Assembly: GCA_003611805.1 (NCBI GenBank)
Contig: RAYM01000018.1
Coordinates: 1 to 64,000 of the forward strand
From: a bacterium 1xD42-87
GTDB taxonomy: Bacteria; Bacillota; Clostridia; Lachnospirales; Lachnospiraceae
Reading direction: 5' to 3'
Length of the DNA stretch: 64,000 nt
Shown: positions 44,460-53,779 of the stretch, piece after piece
Position numbering within the stretch: the first letter of the stretch is position 1
How the letters are laid out: each line of letters begins with the position of its first letter
Notes under the pieces: generated by a model
What the model was told of the DNA's origin: nothing
What the model saw: the letters and a program-made list of their open reading frames with translations, nothing else
The model's database searches: none
Position numbers and translations under genes: made by a program

Positions 44460-45914
44460 TTAGTACGTAACCTCGACGCCGCATTCCTCCTGCGCCGCGT
44501 TCCACGCAGCCGTCCAGTCAGCCATGATATCGTCATAGGTCTCTGCGCCCGTGGCAGCTGCCTCCACGATTCTCTGCACCTTAGCGTCGCCGCCCTGATT
44601 GAAGGAAAGCTCAGACTCAGAATTTAACTCGTTCATGATATCTTCCTCGCCGGGCAGGGAAGTTACATTGTTTACTACGTTTACGCCGTCAAATACGAAG
44701 GAAGTGGGAGCTGTCTTGGAGATCGGGTAGCCGCCCTCTAAGTCACACCAGCCGGACTCTTCAACCATCCACTTTACAAACACCATAGCAGCCGCCTTGT
44801 TGTCGTCGGAAGCGTTCGCGTTAATGCCGTAGCAGTAGTCGGGACCTGCCGTCGCGTACTGCTGACCGTTCACGGTGATCGGGAAAGGCATGTAACCGAT
44901 ATCATCCGGATTGTCGCCCGCCGCCTTCATCTGTGCAACCGCCCAAGAGCCGAGCACCATAGCGCCGATCTCGCCGTTGTTGATCATGGGCTTACAGCCC
45001 TCCCAGTCAGTGGTAGTGTAGTCGTCCTCAATCAGACCCTGTGCCGTCGCATCATAGAGAATCTTGTAAAGTGCGTAAGGACCTGTGCCGTCACCGTGAT
45101 CCTTGAAAGGCTCCGCCTCATGGATAAATTTCTGGTTTAACCATGTCTCGTCACCGTTTGTGATCGCACCGAGGTAACCGTCCCACGCGCCGCCCATTGT
45201 CCAGCCTGCCGCATAGTTTGTGTATAGCGGAATCGCGTCGGTGTTGTCCTTGATTGCCTGTAAAGCCGCGATAAACTCATCGGGTGTCTTGGGAAGGGAT
45301 GTCACGCCCGCGTCAGCAAACACCTTCTTATTATAGAGAACGCCCTGCGCGTTGCCCATGTAACCGATGCCGTAGCAGTTGCCCTCCGCATCCTTCCACT
45401 GATCCGCAAAGTTGACATACTCACTCATCTCGTCTACCGTGCCGTAAGGAACAAAGTATGTAGGAAGCTCAGCCGCGTCAATTGCAGGGATGAACATCAC
45501 ATCTCCCCAGTCGCCTGCGGAAAGACGAAGCAGAGAATCCTCCGCGTAATCCGTGATGCCCTCGGTCTCCACCGTGATGCCGGGATATACTTCGTTGAAC
45601 TTAGCGATCAGATCGGGAATCGTGCCGTCCTCTTCGCGGTCGGTCTTGTGATGGATAAACTTGATCGTGGTTGTCAGATCCTTGTAGTCCTCACCCAGAT
45701 TGACGGATGCATAGGTGAGACCTGCCGGAGCCGTTGCAGGAGCCTCCTCCGCTGCTGCGCCGTCGTCCGCCGCGTCATCCGCTGCGGGAGCCTCCGCTGC
45801 TGTATCATCTGCTGCCGGAGCCTCCGCCGCGCCCTCATCGGAACCGCCGCAGGCTGCCAGAGATAAAGTCATTGCAGCTGCCAAAGTAAGCGCTAATACT
45901 TTTCTCAGTTTCAT
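44460..45914 (-). CDS. Mannan oligosaccharide-binding lipoprotein
   Basis: 484 residues from the second ATG, which has the better spacing to AGGAGG. The lipobox LSLAAC has Cys22, followed by an Ala/Glu/Asp-rich repetitive linker to about residue 65. The family 1 solute-binding fold follows (IKFIHHKTDREEDGTIPDLIAKFNEVYPGITVE...). It is the first importer gene. The substrate is inferred from the epimerase and phosphorylases downstream. Confidence 0.92.
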   Translation of the reverse strand: MKLRKVLALTLAAAMTLSLAACGGSDEGAAEAPAADDTAAEAPAADDAADDGAAAEEAPATAPAGLTYASVNLGEDYKDLTTTIKFIHHKTDREEDGTIPDLIAKFNEVYPGITVETEGITDYAEDSLLRLSAGDWGDVMFIPAIDAAELPTYFVPYGTVDEMSEYVNFADQWKDAEGNCYGIGYMGNAQGVLYNKKVFADAGVTSLPKTPDEFIAALQAIKDNTDAIPLYTNYAAGWTMGGAWDGYLGAITNGDETWLNQKFIHEAEPFKDHGDGTGPYALYKILYDATAQGLIEDDYTTTDWEGCKPMINNGEIGAMVLGSWAVAQMKAAGDNPDDIGYMPFPITVNGQQYATAGPDYCYGINANASDDNKAAAMVFVKWMVEESGWCDLEGGYPISKTAPTSFVFDGVNVVNNVTSLPGEEDIMNELNSESELSFNQGGDAKVQRIVEAAATGAETYDDIMADWTAAWNAAQEECGVEVTY

Positions 45915-46280
45915 AATAGTCATATCCTCCTTTTTTTATCTGACTCTCCCGGAGCCGTTAGTTAATTATTTAACTTTAAATTAAGTATACACGAGTTAAA
46001 TTTTTAATCATCATCCGTTTTTGCGTTTTATATTGCATTATTGCTTATTTTGAACATTTCTTCCATTTCCACAATTTTAATCATTCATTTTTAGTTATTT
46101 TTACAATAGATATTTTATATTTAATCAGTATAAACTTAAATGCAGCAATTAATATTAACTATTCTTACTTTAATAATCATGTTTTAAAAGGCTAATCTTT
46201 AAACAGATTTGATTCACAGAGACAGATTCAAGCGAATTGCTGCACATGAATGAATTTATTGGCGGCAGAAAGGATTTTCC
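45915..46280. promoter_or_regulatory. Divergent regulatory region of the mannan locus
   Basis: About 365 A+T-rich bases between the binding-protein gene and the AraC-type gene. Leftward, a TATACT-like -10 (fwd about 45989-45994) is followed by TTTAAAGTTAAATAATTAAC, similar to the TTAA-rich sequence after the -10 of the epimerase and lacI promoters. No reading frame is supported. Confidence 0.5.
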
Positions 46281-47195
46281 ATGGCATTCCACGAACAATA
46301 TGTGAACGCACTCACCGTCAGGACAGTCGCTCCATCAGAAAACGTCCCGCCAGCAGCCTACTTCGCAGGCGTATTTTATGCGCAGCATGAGGCCTGTGCC
46401 GGTCAGATTCCCACAATCCTATGCGGCGGCGACGTAAAAATTGACGAGGCCCTCTCACTCTCCTACACACCGCTGAACTGCCGCATGCTGCTCTATGCAC
46501 CGGAGGGCGGAGGATCGCTTCTTATCGAAGGACAGCGCCATCCGCTGGAAGCGGGTACACTTCTCTATCTGGACCGCAGTAAATGCGCCTTCACCCTGCT
46601 CACCGATCAACCGCTCTGGCATTATATCACTTTTTCGTTCAGGGGGAGGCTTTTCCCCGTTTATGAATCTCTGGCGGACTTTGATACCTTCCTGCTTACG
46701 CAGGTTGAAAGCCATTCTTCCGTACTCAGAAACCTGAAACAGCTTCTCGCGGGAGAAAGCGGTGCCGCATTATCACACAAGCTGCGGGACGCCGGACTTC
46801 TGACTGCCATTGTTACCGAACTTTTTGCAGGGACAGTCGCTTTGCCCTTCCCCGAAAAAGGGCAAAAAAAATACGCCCCCTATCTGCGGGAGCTGAAACA
46901 TTATATGGATAACCATCTGGACCGCCCCCTTAAGCTGGAGGATCTGGAAAAGCACTGTCATATGAGCAAATTCCGCATCTGCCATGAATTTTCCGACGTT
47001 TTCGGTCTGCCGCCGATCAGATATATGAACAAAAAGCGGCTCGAGGCCGCGGAGAATCTCCTTCTCTCCACAGAGAAGAAGGTTCACGAAATCGCGCTGG
47101 CGACAGGCTTTGAGAATACGAACCACTTCATTCATCTCTTTAAAAAGGAATACGGCGCAACACCCCAGGCATACAGAGAGGCGCATCAGAAATGA
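46281..47195 (+). CDS. AraC-family regulator of the mannan locus
   Basis: 304 residues. The N-terminal cupin-like sensor half (about 1-170, with LLIEGQRHPLEAGTLLYLD) is followed by two helix-turn-helices at about 215-300 (DRPLKLEDLEKHCHMSKFRI, KKVHEIALATGFENTNHFIHLFK). It is divergent from the importer operon and so probably its activator. Its 3' end overlaps the convergent lacI-type gene by 10 bases. Confidence 0.92.
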   Translation: MAFHEQYVNALTVRTVAPSENVPPAAYFAGVFYAQHEACAGQIPTILCGGDVKIDEALSLSYTPLNCRMLLYAPEGGGSLLIEGQRHPLEAGTLLYLDRSKCAFTLLTDQPLWHYITFSFRGRLFPVYESLADFDTFLLTQVESHSSVLRNLKQLLAGESGAALSHKLRDAGLLTAIVTELFAGTVALPFPEKGQKKYAPYLRELKHYMDNHLDRPLKLEDLEKHCHMSKFRICHEFSDVFGLPPIRYMNKKRLEAAENLLLSTEKKVHEIALATGFENTNHFIHLFKKEYGATPQAYREAHQK

Positions 47196-48220
47196 TGCGC
47201 CTCAGTTACACTGTCCTTATATACAATTCTGCCATCCACAATAATTACGCCCTGCCTGTAAGGCTCCCCGGAAACTTTACGGATCAGATTCTTCACCGTC
47301 TGCTTCGCCATCTCCGGCATATTGACTTCGTAGGTCGTAATTCTGATATCGCACAGCCCCGGCGGCTGATAGTTGTCGTACCCCACCACGGAAATATCCT
47401 GCGGTACCCGGTAGCCGCGCTGCTCCAGCTCAGTGACCAGATTTGCCGCGGCAACATCATTGTTGCACACGAAGGCGGTGGGCATATCTTCCGGCAGCTT
47501 CCATGAAAATCCCACATCCGACCTGCCCGTCTCCTGATTCCTGTCCTCGATCACCCAGTCTCTCCTCAACTCCAGACCGTGCTCGCTCAAGGCTTTCGCA
47601 TACCCGAAAAAGCGGTCCGTGATGGAATCCGTATAGTGCACATTTCCTACAAAGGCAATCTTCTCATGCCCCAGGTCAAACAGATAGTTAGTCATTCGGT
47701 ACATACCGAAATAACTGTTGGAAATCACCGAATCATAGATGCCGTTCCGATCAACGAAATCCAACAGGATAAATGGCTGTTCCACCTGTTCCATCAGTTT
47801 ATCCATATACGGTTTCTGGAGTCTTCCTATGATGATCAGCCCCTCCGTCTTCCGCTCTCCGAGAAGCCGCGGCATAACCAGTCTGTCCTCGTCCTCCGCC
47901 TGCAGCACTTCCAGCATGGTGAAACACCCCTTCTGCACCGCCGCGGTCGCCACCTCCTGATACAGATTCCAGTAAAAAGATTCATATTTCGCAAGGAAGC
48001 GGTCCGAAACGATCACGCCGAAGGTATAGCTTACGTCATTCCCGGAACGCTCTTTATATCTGGCGGAAGCAGACTTATACCCCATCTCCTCCGCCTTCTT
48101 TTTGATTTTGATGCGAAGCTCCTCGCTGACACCCTTCTGATCAGACAGTGCCTTGGATACCGTCACCGTGCTGACCCCCATCACCTCAGCAATATCCGCC
48201 ATTTTCACTGCTTTTGCCAT
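47186..48220 (-). CDS. LacI-family repressor
   Basis: 344 residues. An N-terminal helix-turn-helix with KMADIAEVMGVSTVTVSKAL and the hinge helix is followed by a periplasmic-binding-like ligand domain (VGYDNYQPPGLCDIRITTYE). It probably represses the mannan genes and itself, since its promoter and the epimerase promoter share the sequence after the -10. It converges on the AraC-type gene. Confidence 0.93.
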   Translation of the reverse strand: MAKAVKMADIAEVMGVSTVTVSKALSDQKGVSEELRIKIKKKAEEMGYKSASARYKERSGNDVSYTFGVIVSDRFLAKYESFYWNLYQEVATAAVQKGCFTMLEVLQAEDEDRLVMPRLLGERKTEGLIIIGRLQKPYMDKLMEQVEQPFILLDFVDRNGIYDSVISNSYFGMYRMTNYLFDLGHEKIAFVGNVHYTDSITDRFFGYAKALSEHGLELRRDWVIEDRNQETGRSDVGFSWKLPEDMPTAFVCNNDVAAANLVTELEQRGYRVPQDISVVGYDNYQPPGLCDIRITTYEVNMPEMAKQTVKNLIRKVSGEPYRQGVIIVDGRIVYKDSVTEAHHF

Positions 48221-48284
48221 ATTTCCCCATTTCCGCGCCGCTCCTGTCTCCCCCTGTCAAGGCAGCCGCCCCATTTTCTTTACT

Positions 48285-48335
48285 TACAATTTAAGCAATT
48301 AACCTAAATTATAAAGTAAAATAGATGTTTGTCAA
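48285..48335 (-). promoter_or_regulatory. lacI promoter with candidate operator
   Basis: TTGACA (fwd 48330-48335), 16 bases, TATAAT (fwd 48308-48313), then TTTAGGTTAATTGCTTAAAT, an imperfect palindrome like that at 42282-42297. Confidence 0.65.
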
Positions 48336-48341
48336 CCCACT

Positions 48342-50111
48342 TTACAAAATACTGTTCTGATATAGCTGATAATAGAGCCCTTTTTTCGCCATCAGCTCCT
48401 CCGCACTGCCCTCCTCCAGAATCTTCCCGTCGTCGACCACGAAAATGCGGTCCGCCTTCCGGATCGTTGACAGTCTGTGGGCAATGACAAAAGCTGTTCT
48501 GCCCGCAAGCAGATGCTCGATGCCCTCCTGCACGAGAAGTTCCGTCTTCGTATCAATACTGGAAGTCGCCTCGTCCAGAATCAGTATCTTCGGATTGGAA
48601 ACCATCGTCCTTGCAAAAGCCAACAGCTGTTTCTGCCCGACAGAAAGCCCGCCGCCCCGCTCGGAAAGTTCCGTATCATATCCCTTTTCCAGCTTCATAA
48701 TAAAGTCGTGGGCGTTGACCGCTTTCGCCGCCGCCTCAATCTCCGCGTCCGTGGCATCCAGCCTGCCGTAACGGATGTTTTCCCGAATCGTGCCTGAGAA
48801 AAGAAAATTATCCTGCGTCATAATCCCCATCTGTCTGCGCAGGCTCTCAAGCGTCACCCCGCGCACATCCCGCCCGTCAATTCTGACCGCGCCGTCCGTC
48901 ACTTCGTAAAATCGGCTGATCAGATTGACTATGGTAGTCTTCCCGGCTCCCGTGGGACCGACCAGCGCAATCGTCTCACCCGGCTGAATCGCAAAACTCA
49001 CGTCGTCCAACACCTTTACCTTATCGTCATAGGAAAAACTCACATGGTCAAAAACCACTTCTCCCGCAATCTCCGGCATCTGCACTGCCGACGCGCCGTC
49101 CGCAATGGAAGGTTCCGTGTCCAATATCTCAAAGATACGCTCCGCACCGGCGATATTGGTCACAAGCTGGTTGTAAAAATTGCTGATATTATGGATCGGC
49201 TGCCAGAACATATTCAGGTACGTGCCAAAGGCGATAAACGTGCCCACCGATACCGCATCCACACCCAGAACCACAATGCCCGTAAAATAGAGAAAAATAC
49301 AGCCCAGCCCCCATGACAGGTCGATCACGGAGCCGAAGGAGTCGCTCATGCGCACCGCGTCGAAGAAGGCGTTCCTGTGCTCCACAAGAAGTTCGTCAAA
49401 GGTGTCCTCCGTCTCCTTCTCGGCATGGAAACTCTGGATAATGCGGATGCCCGCCATATCCTCATGGATAAAAGCATTCAGATTCGCCGATTTCTTCCGA
49501 AAAATCTGCCAGCGCGGATGCGCCTTGTATTCAATATAAAAGGTTGCCGCCGCCATAAACGGCAAAGTGAGTAAAGACGCAAGCGCCAGCGCCGGATTCT
49601 TGCAAATCATAATCACAATCACCGCAATCACCTTGAGACCGTCCGGCACAAGCGTGGTCACGCAGTTGGAAAGCACATCCTTCAAGGAATTGATGTCCCC
49701 GATAATACGGGAGAGAATCTTCCCCGTAGGTCTGCTGTCAAAAAAGGCAAAATCCAGCTTCTGAATATGGGTGTACAGCTCCTGCCTGATCGTCAAAAGA
49801 ATCCGGTTGCACACCTTTGCCATAATATACATCCGCAGTTTTACCGTCACCACCAGCGACAGATTAATTGCCAGCGCAATCACAAGCAGCCGGTAAAGCC
49901 CCTTAAAATTATTTTGACCAATATAGTCATCTATCGCGGACTCTATAATCAGCGGGTTCGCTAACCGCACCGCTACGCCGTACCCCATAACCGCAAGCAC
50001 CAGGATAACCTGCCATTTATACACAAACAAATAGCCAAGCAGCCGCTTTAAGGTCTGTACCTTGCTTCGCGTCGTGCTCTGCTCATCATCTTTATACGAG
50101 TTGAAGGACAT
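48342..50111 (-). CDS. Heterodimeric ABC exporter subunit, canonical Walker B
   Basis: 589 residues from the ATG after GGAGG. A GTG nine bases upstream is inside the site. Six membrane helices (about 25-310) are followed by an ATPase domain with Walker A GPTGAGKTT, the variant signature LSVGQKQ, and Walker B ILILDEATSSID with the catalytic Glu. The preceding gene overlaps it by 20 bases and has a degenerate site, so the pair forms a type IV heterodimeric drug or lipid exporter of the BmrCD/LmrCD kind. Confidence 0.93.
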   Translation of the reverse strand: MSFNSYKDDEQSTTRSKVQTLKRLLGYLFVYKWQVILVLAVMGYGVAVRLANPLIIESAIDDYIGQNNFKGLYRLLVIALAINLSLVVTVKLRMYIMAKVCNRILLTIRQELYTHIQKLDFAFFDSRPTGKILSRIIGDINSLKDVLSNCVTTLVPDGLKVIAVIVIMICKNPALALASLLTLPFMAAATFYIEYKAHPRWQIFRKKSANLNAFIHEDMAGIRIIQSFHAEKETEDTFDELLVEHRNAFFDAVRMSDSFGSVIDLSWGLGCIFLYFTGIVVLGVDAVSVGTFIAFGTYLNMFWQPIHNISNFYNQLVTNIAGAERIFEILDTEPSIADGASAVQMPEIAGEVVFDHVSFSYDDKVKVLDDVSFAIQPGETIALVGPTGAGKTTIVNLISRFYEVTDGAVRIDGRDVRGVTLESLRRQMGIMTQDNFLFSGTIRENIRYGRLDATDAEIEAAAKAVNAHDFIMKLEKGYDTELSERGGGLSVGQKQLLAFARTMVSNPKILILDEATSSIDTKTELLVQEGIEHLLAGRTAFVIAHRLSTIRKADRIFVVDDGKILEEGSAEELMAKKGLYYQLYQNSIL

Positions 50112-51912
50112 CTGCCTCACCTCCCCTCTTTTCTACTCTTCCCGGACACGTCACTGACTGTGTGTCCGCTGATTTTCTGTCGTCCTCTTCTGCTGCAGAC
50201 ACTTCCCCATATTGGGACTGGTATGTCTCGTAATACAGACCGCGTTTTTGCAGCAGTTCCCCGTGGGTGCCCCGCTCCGCGATAGCGCCTCCTTCCAGCA
50301 CGAGAATCTCATCCGCGTGACGCACCGCGCTGATTCTATGCCCGATAATAATCTTCGTCGTGTGCGCCAGCGTGCGCAAAGTCTGCTGGATCATCTGCTC
50401 CGTCTCTGTATCTAACGCCGACGTAGAGTCATCCAGCACCAGAATCGGATATTTCTTGGAGAGGGCGCGCGCTATGCTGATGCGCTGTTTCTGCCCTCCG
50501 GACAGTCCCACGCCCCGCTCGCCGATCACCGTGTCATACTGCTTCTCCATCCGCTCGATAAAACTGCTTGCCTGTGCGTCCACGGACGCCTTTCGCACGG
50601 TTCCGAAATCCAGATACCGCTTTTTCCCCAGTTTAATATTATCGTTTATGGTATCCGAAAACAGAAAAACATCCTGCATCACAAAACTGATGCTTGTGCG
50701 CAGCTGTTCCAGGGAAAGGCTGCGGATATCCACATCGTCCAGATAAATCGCGCCGCCCGTGGCATCGTACATGCGCTGCAAAAGCTGAATGATAGACGTC
50801 TTTCCCGCTCCTGTCGTCCCCATAATGCCAAGGGTCTTTCCCGCCTCCACGGTAAAGGTAATATCGTGCAGAATCTCATGCCTGTCCGCCTTGTGGAAGG
50901 AAACGTGGTCAAAACACACCTTTCCCTGTATTTTCTCTAGTTTGACCGGTTCAGTCATCTCTGTGACCGCCGGCGTTTCCTCATATATTTTCTTTATCTT
51001 CTTGTTGGATGCCAACGCGGAGGAAAAGCTGTTGGTAAGCCACCCTAACATCTCCATGGGCCACACGATGTTCGTGGAATACTCCACAAATGCCGTCAAC
51101 TGTCCGATCGTCATCTCCCCGTTGATCACAAACCGCCCGCCGACCAACAAAGTCAACAAAGGCAAAACCGTAGTAATCACCGTAAAAACCGGATAGTAGC
51201 GCACAAGCACCCCCGACTGCGACATATTGAGGTCATAGTAGCGTTTATTGTGGGAGAGAAACTTATCAATCTCAAAGGATTCCCTTGCAAACGCCTTTAC
51301 TGTGCGCACGCCGCCCAGATTTTCCTCCGCCACCGTATTGAGAACCGCGTTTTCCTCGCTGATTTCCTCGTAAACCGCGCCAAGCTTCCGCTCCATAATC
51401 ACCGCCACAACACCGCATAAAAGCATCGCCGCCCCGGAAATCAGCGCCAGTTTCCAGTTGATTGTGAACATGCACACAAGAATGATGCCTGTGTGATAAA
51501 AAACCTCAATCAAAAGCATCCCCACATAGCCTACCGCGTCCCAGATATGATCGATATCCTCCTTGACGCGTGCCATCAGCTCTCCCGTGTTCGTCCTGTC
51601 GAAAAAGTCCGCGCTTAAAGACTGGATATGCCGGAACAAATCCCGCCGCATGTCCCCGGAGATTCTGGCTCCGTTTTTGTCAAAGGTGTATTCCTTCACA
51701 TACTGGAAGATACACCTGCCAAGCCCTACGCCCAGAAACCCGAGCAGCAGGAACTTTAATTCCCCGATATTTCCGCCGACGATCACGTCATCCACCACAT
51801 GCGCCGTCAGTCTCGGCGCAGCCATGTCCAGCGTGACTGCGATCAGAAGGGACAGCACCGCTCCCAGATAGGAAAAGCGGTAGTCCCATATGTAACTTGA
51901 TATTTTTTTCAT
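50092..51912 (-). CDS. Heterodimeric ABC exporter subunit, degenerate Walker B
   Basis: 606 residues from ATG 51912 (MKKISSYIWDYRF). Upstream in-frame starts lie close to or beyond the attenuator and lack ribosome sites. Six membrane helices and an ATPase with Walker A GTTGAGKTS and a good signature LSGGQKQ, but Walker B is ILVLDDSTSALD with Asp in place of the catalytic Glu, as in one partner of BmrCD-type exporters. A polar tail of about 40 residues follows the ATPase. Preceded by a leader peptide and terminator. Confidence 0.93.
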   Translation of the reverse strand: MKKISSYIWDYRFSYLGAVLSLLIAVTLDMAAPRLTAHVVDDVIVGGNIGELKFLLLGFLGVGLGRCIFQYVKEYTFDKNGARISGDMRRDLFRHIQSLSADFFDRTNTGELMARVKEDIDHIWDAVGYVGMLLIEVFYHTGIILVCMFTINWKLALISGAAMLLCGVVAVIMERKLGAVYEEISEENAVLNTVAEENLGGVRTVKAFARESFEIDKFLSHNKRYYDLNMSQSGVLVRYYPVFTVITTVLPLLTLLVGGRFVINGEMTIGQLTAFVEYSTNIVWPMEMLGWLTNSFSSALASNKKIKKIYEETPAVTEMTEPVKLEKIQGKVCFDHVSFHKADRHEILHDITFTVEAGKTLGIMGTTGAGKTSIIQLLQRMYDATGGAIYLDDVDIRSLSLEQLRTSISFVMQDVFLFSDTINDNIKLGKKRYLDFGTVRKASVDAQASSFIERMEKQYDTVIGERGVGLSGGQKQRISIARALSKKYPILVLDDSTSALDTETEQMIQQTLRTLAHTTKIIIGHRISAVRHADEILVLEGGAIAERGTHGELLQKRGLYYETYQSQYGEVSAAEEDDRKSADTQSVTCPGRVEKRGGEADVLQLV

Positions 51913-52028
51913 GTCTGATACCCCCTGTACCTCCATAATCGGGAAGAGAAAGATTTTCTCCATGTCCGCCGCGCGGTCCGTGCGCCGATTTAGGCATAAA
52001 CTTCCGCTGCACGGACCTGCGCACAAAA

Positions 52029-52062
52029 AGAGGCTGCGGTAATAAAATTACCACAGCCTCTT
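52029..52062 (-). terminator. Attenuator terminator before the ABC exporter
   Basis: AAGAGGCTGTGGTAAT pairs with ATTACCGCAGCCTCTT around a 3-base loop and is followed by T residues. It stands between the leader peptide stop and the exporter start, so most transcripts should end here unless antitermination occurs. Confidence 0.85.
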
Positions 52063-52096
52063 AAAGTCTGACATATCTATTCATCGACCAACAGGG

Positions 52097-52210
52097 TCAA
52101 CAAGCCCTGCCCCAGCCGATTTTTCCATATGCGGAGGTAATTTCATATAACGTCACTTTATGCAGTTGTGTATTTCTATCGACTGCAACATTTACACTGT
52201 GTAAAAACAT
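52097..52210 (-). CDS. 37-residue leader peptide of the ABC exporter
   Basis: ATG follows GGAGGTAATCTT. The 37 residues (MFLHSVNVAVDR... ending in WGRAC) show no membrane segment. The ribosome site GGAGGTAAT (fwd 52214-52222) is perfectly complementary to ATTACCTCC inside the frame (fwd 52133-52141, codons for Ile-Thr-Ser), so its own translation is likely to be sequestered. The terminator arm also carries GGTAAT, giving a competing partner. This mirrors bmrB, the leader of bmrCD in Bacillus, in which ribosome stalling by antibiotics permits read-through. No sequence similarity to BmrB is claimed. Confidence 0.65.
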   Translation of the reverse strand: MFLHSVNVAVDRNTQLHKVTLYEITSAYGKIGWGRAC

Positions 52211-52308
52211 AAGATTACCTCCTTTCCGAAATTTGCTTTGATCACCAGTTACTTTTTATCATACTTCTGTCATCTTAGTATATGTGGCAGGTATTGTCAA
52301 GAAAAAAT

Positions 52309-53619
52309 TTATTTTTCCATCTTCCAGAAGTACGCGCTGTAGGCAGGCAGCAGGCTTCCGCCGCCAAAATCGTGGTCTTTTCCTGTGATGAGATCCACCG
52401 CCATGCCGCAGCCCGCATCAAAGTGGGCGGTGTAATCCTCTCCGTCCGCGTTGATCGCCACGAGCACTCTCTCATCCTCGCACTTGCGCTCGAAAATGCA
52501 CTGTTTGTTGGTCAGCACGACCGAACGAAAATCGCCGTAGTTGAGCGCTTTTGATTCCTTCTTCGCCTCGGCAAGCTTACTGATCCACTCGGTGAGCTCA
52601 TTCCACACTGGCTCCTCAAAGCAGGCGCGCAGCGCCGGATCGCCCTCGCTCTTATTCGCCTTCGCACCCCACTCGCTGCCGTAGTACACGCACGGAATGC
52701 CCGGCATACCGAAGCACAGCGCGTAGATTAACGGCAGATGCTTTTCGTTGGTCAGGTTGCTGGCAATCCTGCTGACATCATGGTTATCCACAAAGGAGAG
52801 CAGGTGCTTGCCCCGGTAGAGACACCAGTTCTCCGGTCCAAACTGCCGCAGCAGGGAATGGTTGATCTCAAACATATTCATGCTGTTAAAGCTGGAGAAC
52901 AGCCCCTTATAGCACTCATAGTTCGTGGAGGAGTGCAGCATCTGGTCGTTCACCATCTGGTTGTAATCGCCGTGAAGCATCTCACCCAGCAGATAGAACT
53001 CAGGTTTCAGACTGTCCGTGAACGCCCGGAGCCTTCTCACGAAATCGTGGTCCAGACAGTACGCCACGTCCAGACGGAGACCGTCGATGTCAAACTCTTC
53101 CACCCAGCCTTTCACACTGTCCAGAATGTGGCTGATCACATCCCCATGGCGCAGATTGAGCTTCACCAGATCGTAATTGCCTTCCCATCCCTCGTACCAG
53201 AGACCGTCGTTGTAGTTGGAATTTCCGCCGAGATTAATGTTAAACCAGCTTAAGTAAGGAGAGTTTTCCCTGTTCTTCAACACATCCTGAAAAGCCCAGA
53301 AGCCTCTGCCCACATGGTTGAATACCCCGTCCAGCACTACCTTGATACCATTCTCATGCAGATTTTCACATACCTCCTTGAAATCTTCGTTGGTTCCCAG
53401 CCGACAGTCAATGGTGTGGTAGTCCCTTGTATTGTACCCGTGGGTGTCCGACTCAAACACCGGGGAAAAGTAAACCGCGTTGATCCCCAGCTTCTTCATA
53501 TGGGGAATCCAGTCGTTCACCTTAAGGATCCGGTGCGTAAGCTGTCCGTCATTCTCAAAGGGCGCACCGCAGAACCCCAACGGATATATCTGATAAAACA
53601 CACTCTCAAAAGCCCACAT
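52309..53619 (-). CDS. GH13 alpha-amylase family enzyme, cytoplasmic
   Basis: 436 residues from the ATG after GGAGG. A 53-residue upstream extension is rejected. TIM barrel with the four GH13 blocks: DGVFNHVG, nucleophile D184 in GLRLDVAY, acid/base E213 in LGEMLHGDY and D278 in FVDNHDVSR. A short C-terminal beta domain follows. There is no signal peptide and no N-terminal starch-binding domain. It is probably a maltodextrin or cyclomaltodextrin hydrolase. It stands alone, not beside a maltose importer. Confidence 0.9.
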   Translation of the reverse strand: MWAFESVFYQIYPLGFCGAPFENDGQLTHRILKVNDWIPHMKKLGINAVYFSPVFESDTHGYNTRDYHTIDCRLGTNEDFKEVCENLHENGIKVVLDGVFNHVGRGFWAFQDVLKNRENSPYLSWFNINLGGNSNYNDGLWYEGWEGNYDLVKLNLRHGDVISHILDSVKGWVEEFDIDGLRLDVAYCLDHDFVRRLRAFTDSLKPEFYLLGEMLHGDYNQMVNDQMLHSSTNYECYKGLFSSFNSMNMFEINHSLLRQFGPENWCLYRGKHLLSFVDNHDVSRIASNLTNEKHLPLIYALCFGMPGIPCVYYGSEWGAKANKSEGDPALRACFEEPVWNELTEWISKLAEAKKESKALNYGDFRSVVLTNKQCIFERKCEDERVLVAINADGEDYTAHFDAGCGMAVDLITGKDHDFGGGSLLPAYSAYFWKMEK

Positions 53620-53779
53620 AATTTCTTTCCTCCATTCCGAAACCCCTCTTATCCACAGGCAGCCGCCACGGCATCCTGCTTTCGGTTTCCCTCTTACACC
53701 TTGCACAGTTTTGTCCAGCCATGCTTCAGTATCAACATCTTGTAGTTTACCACAGATTAGTATACCACTATTTGCCATT

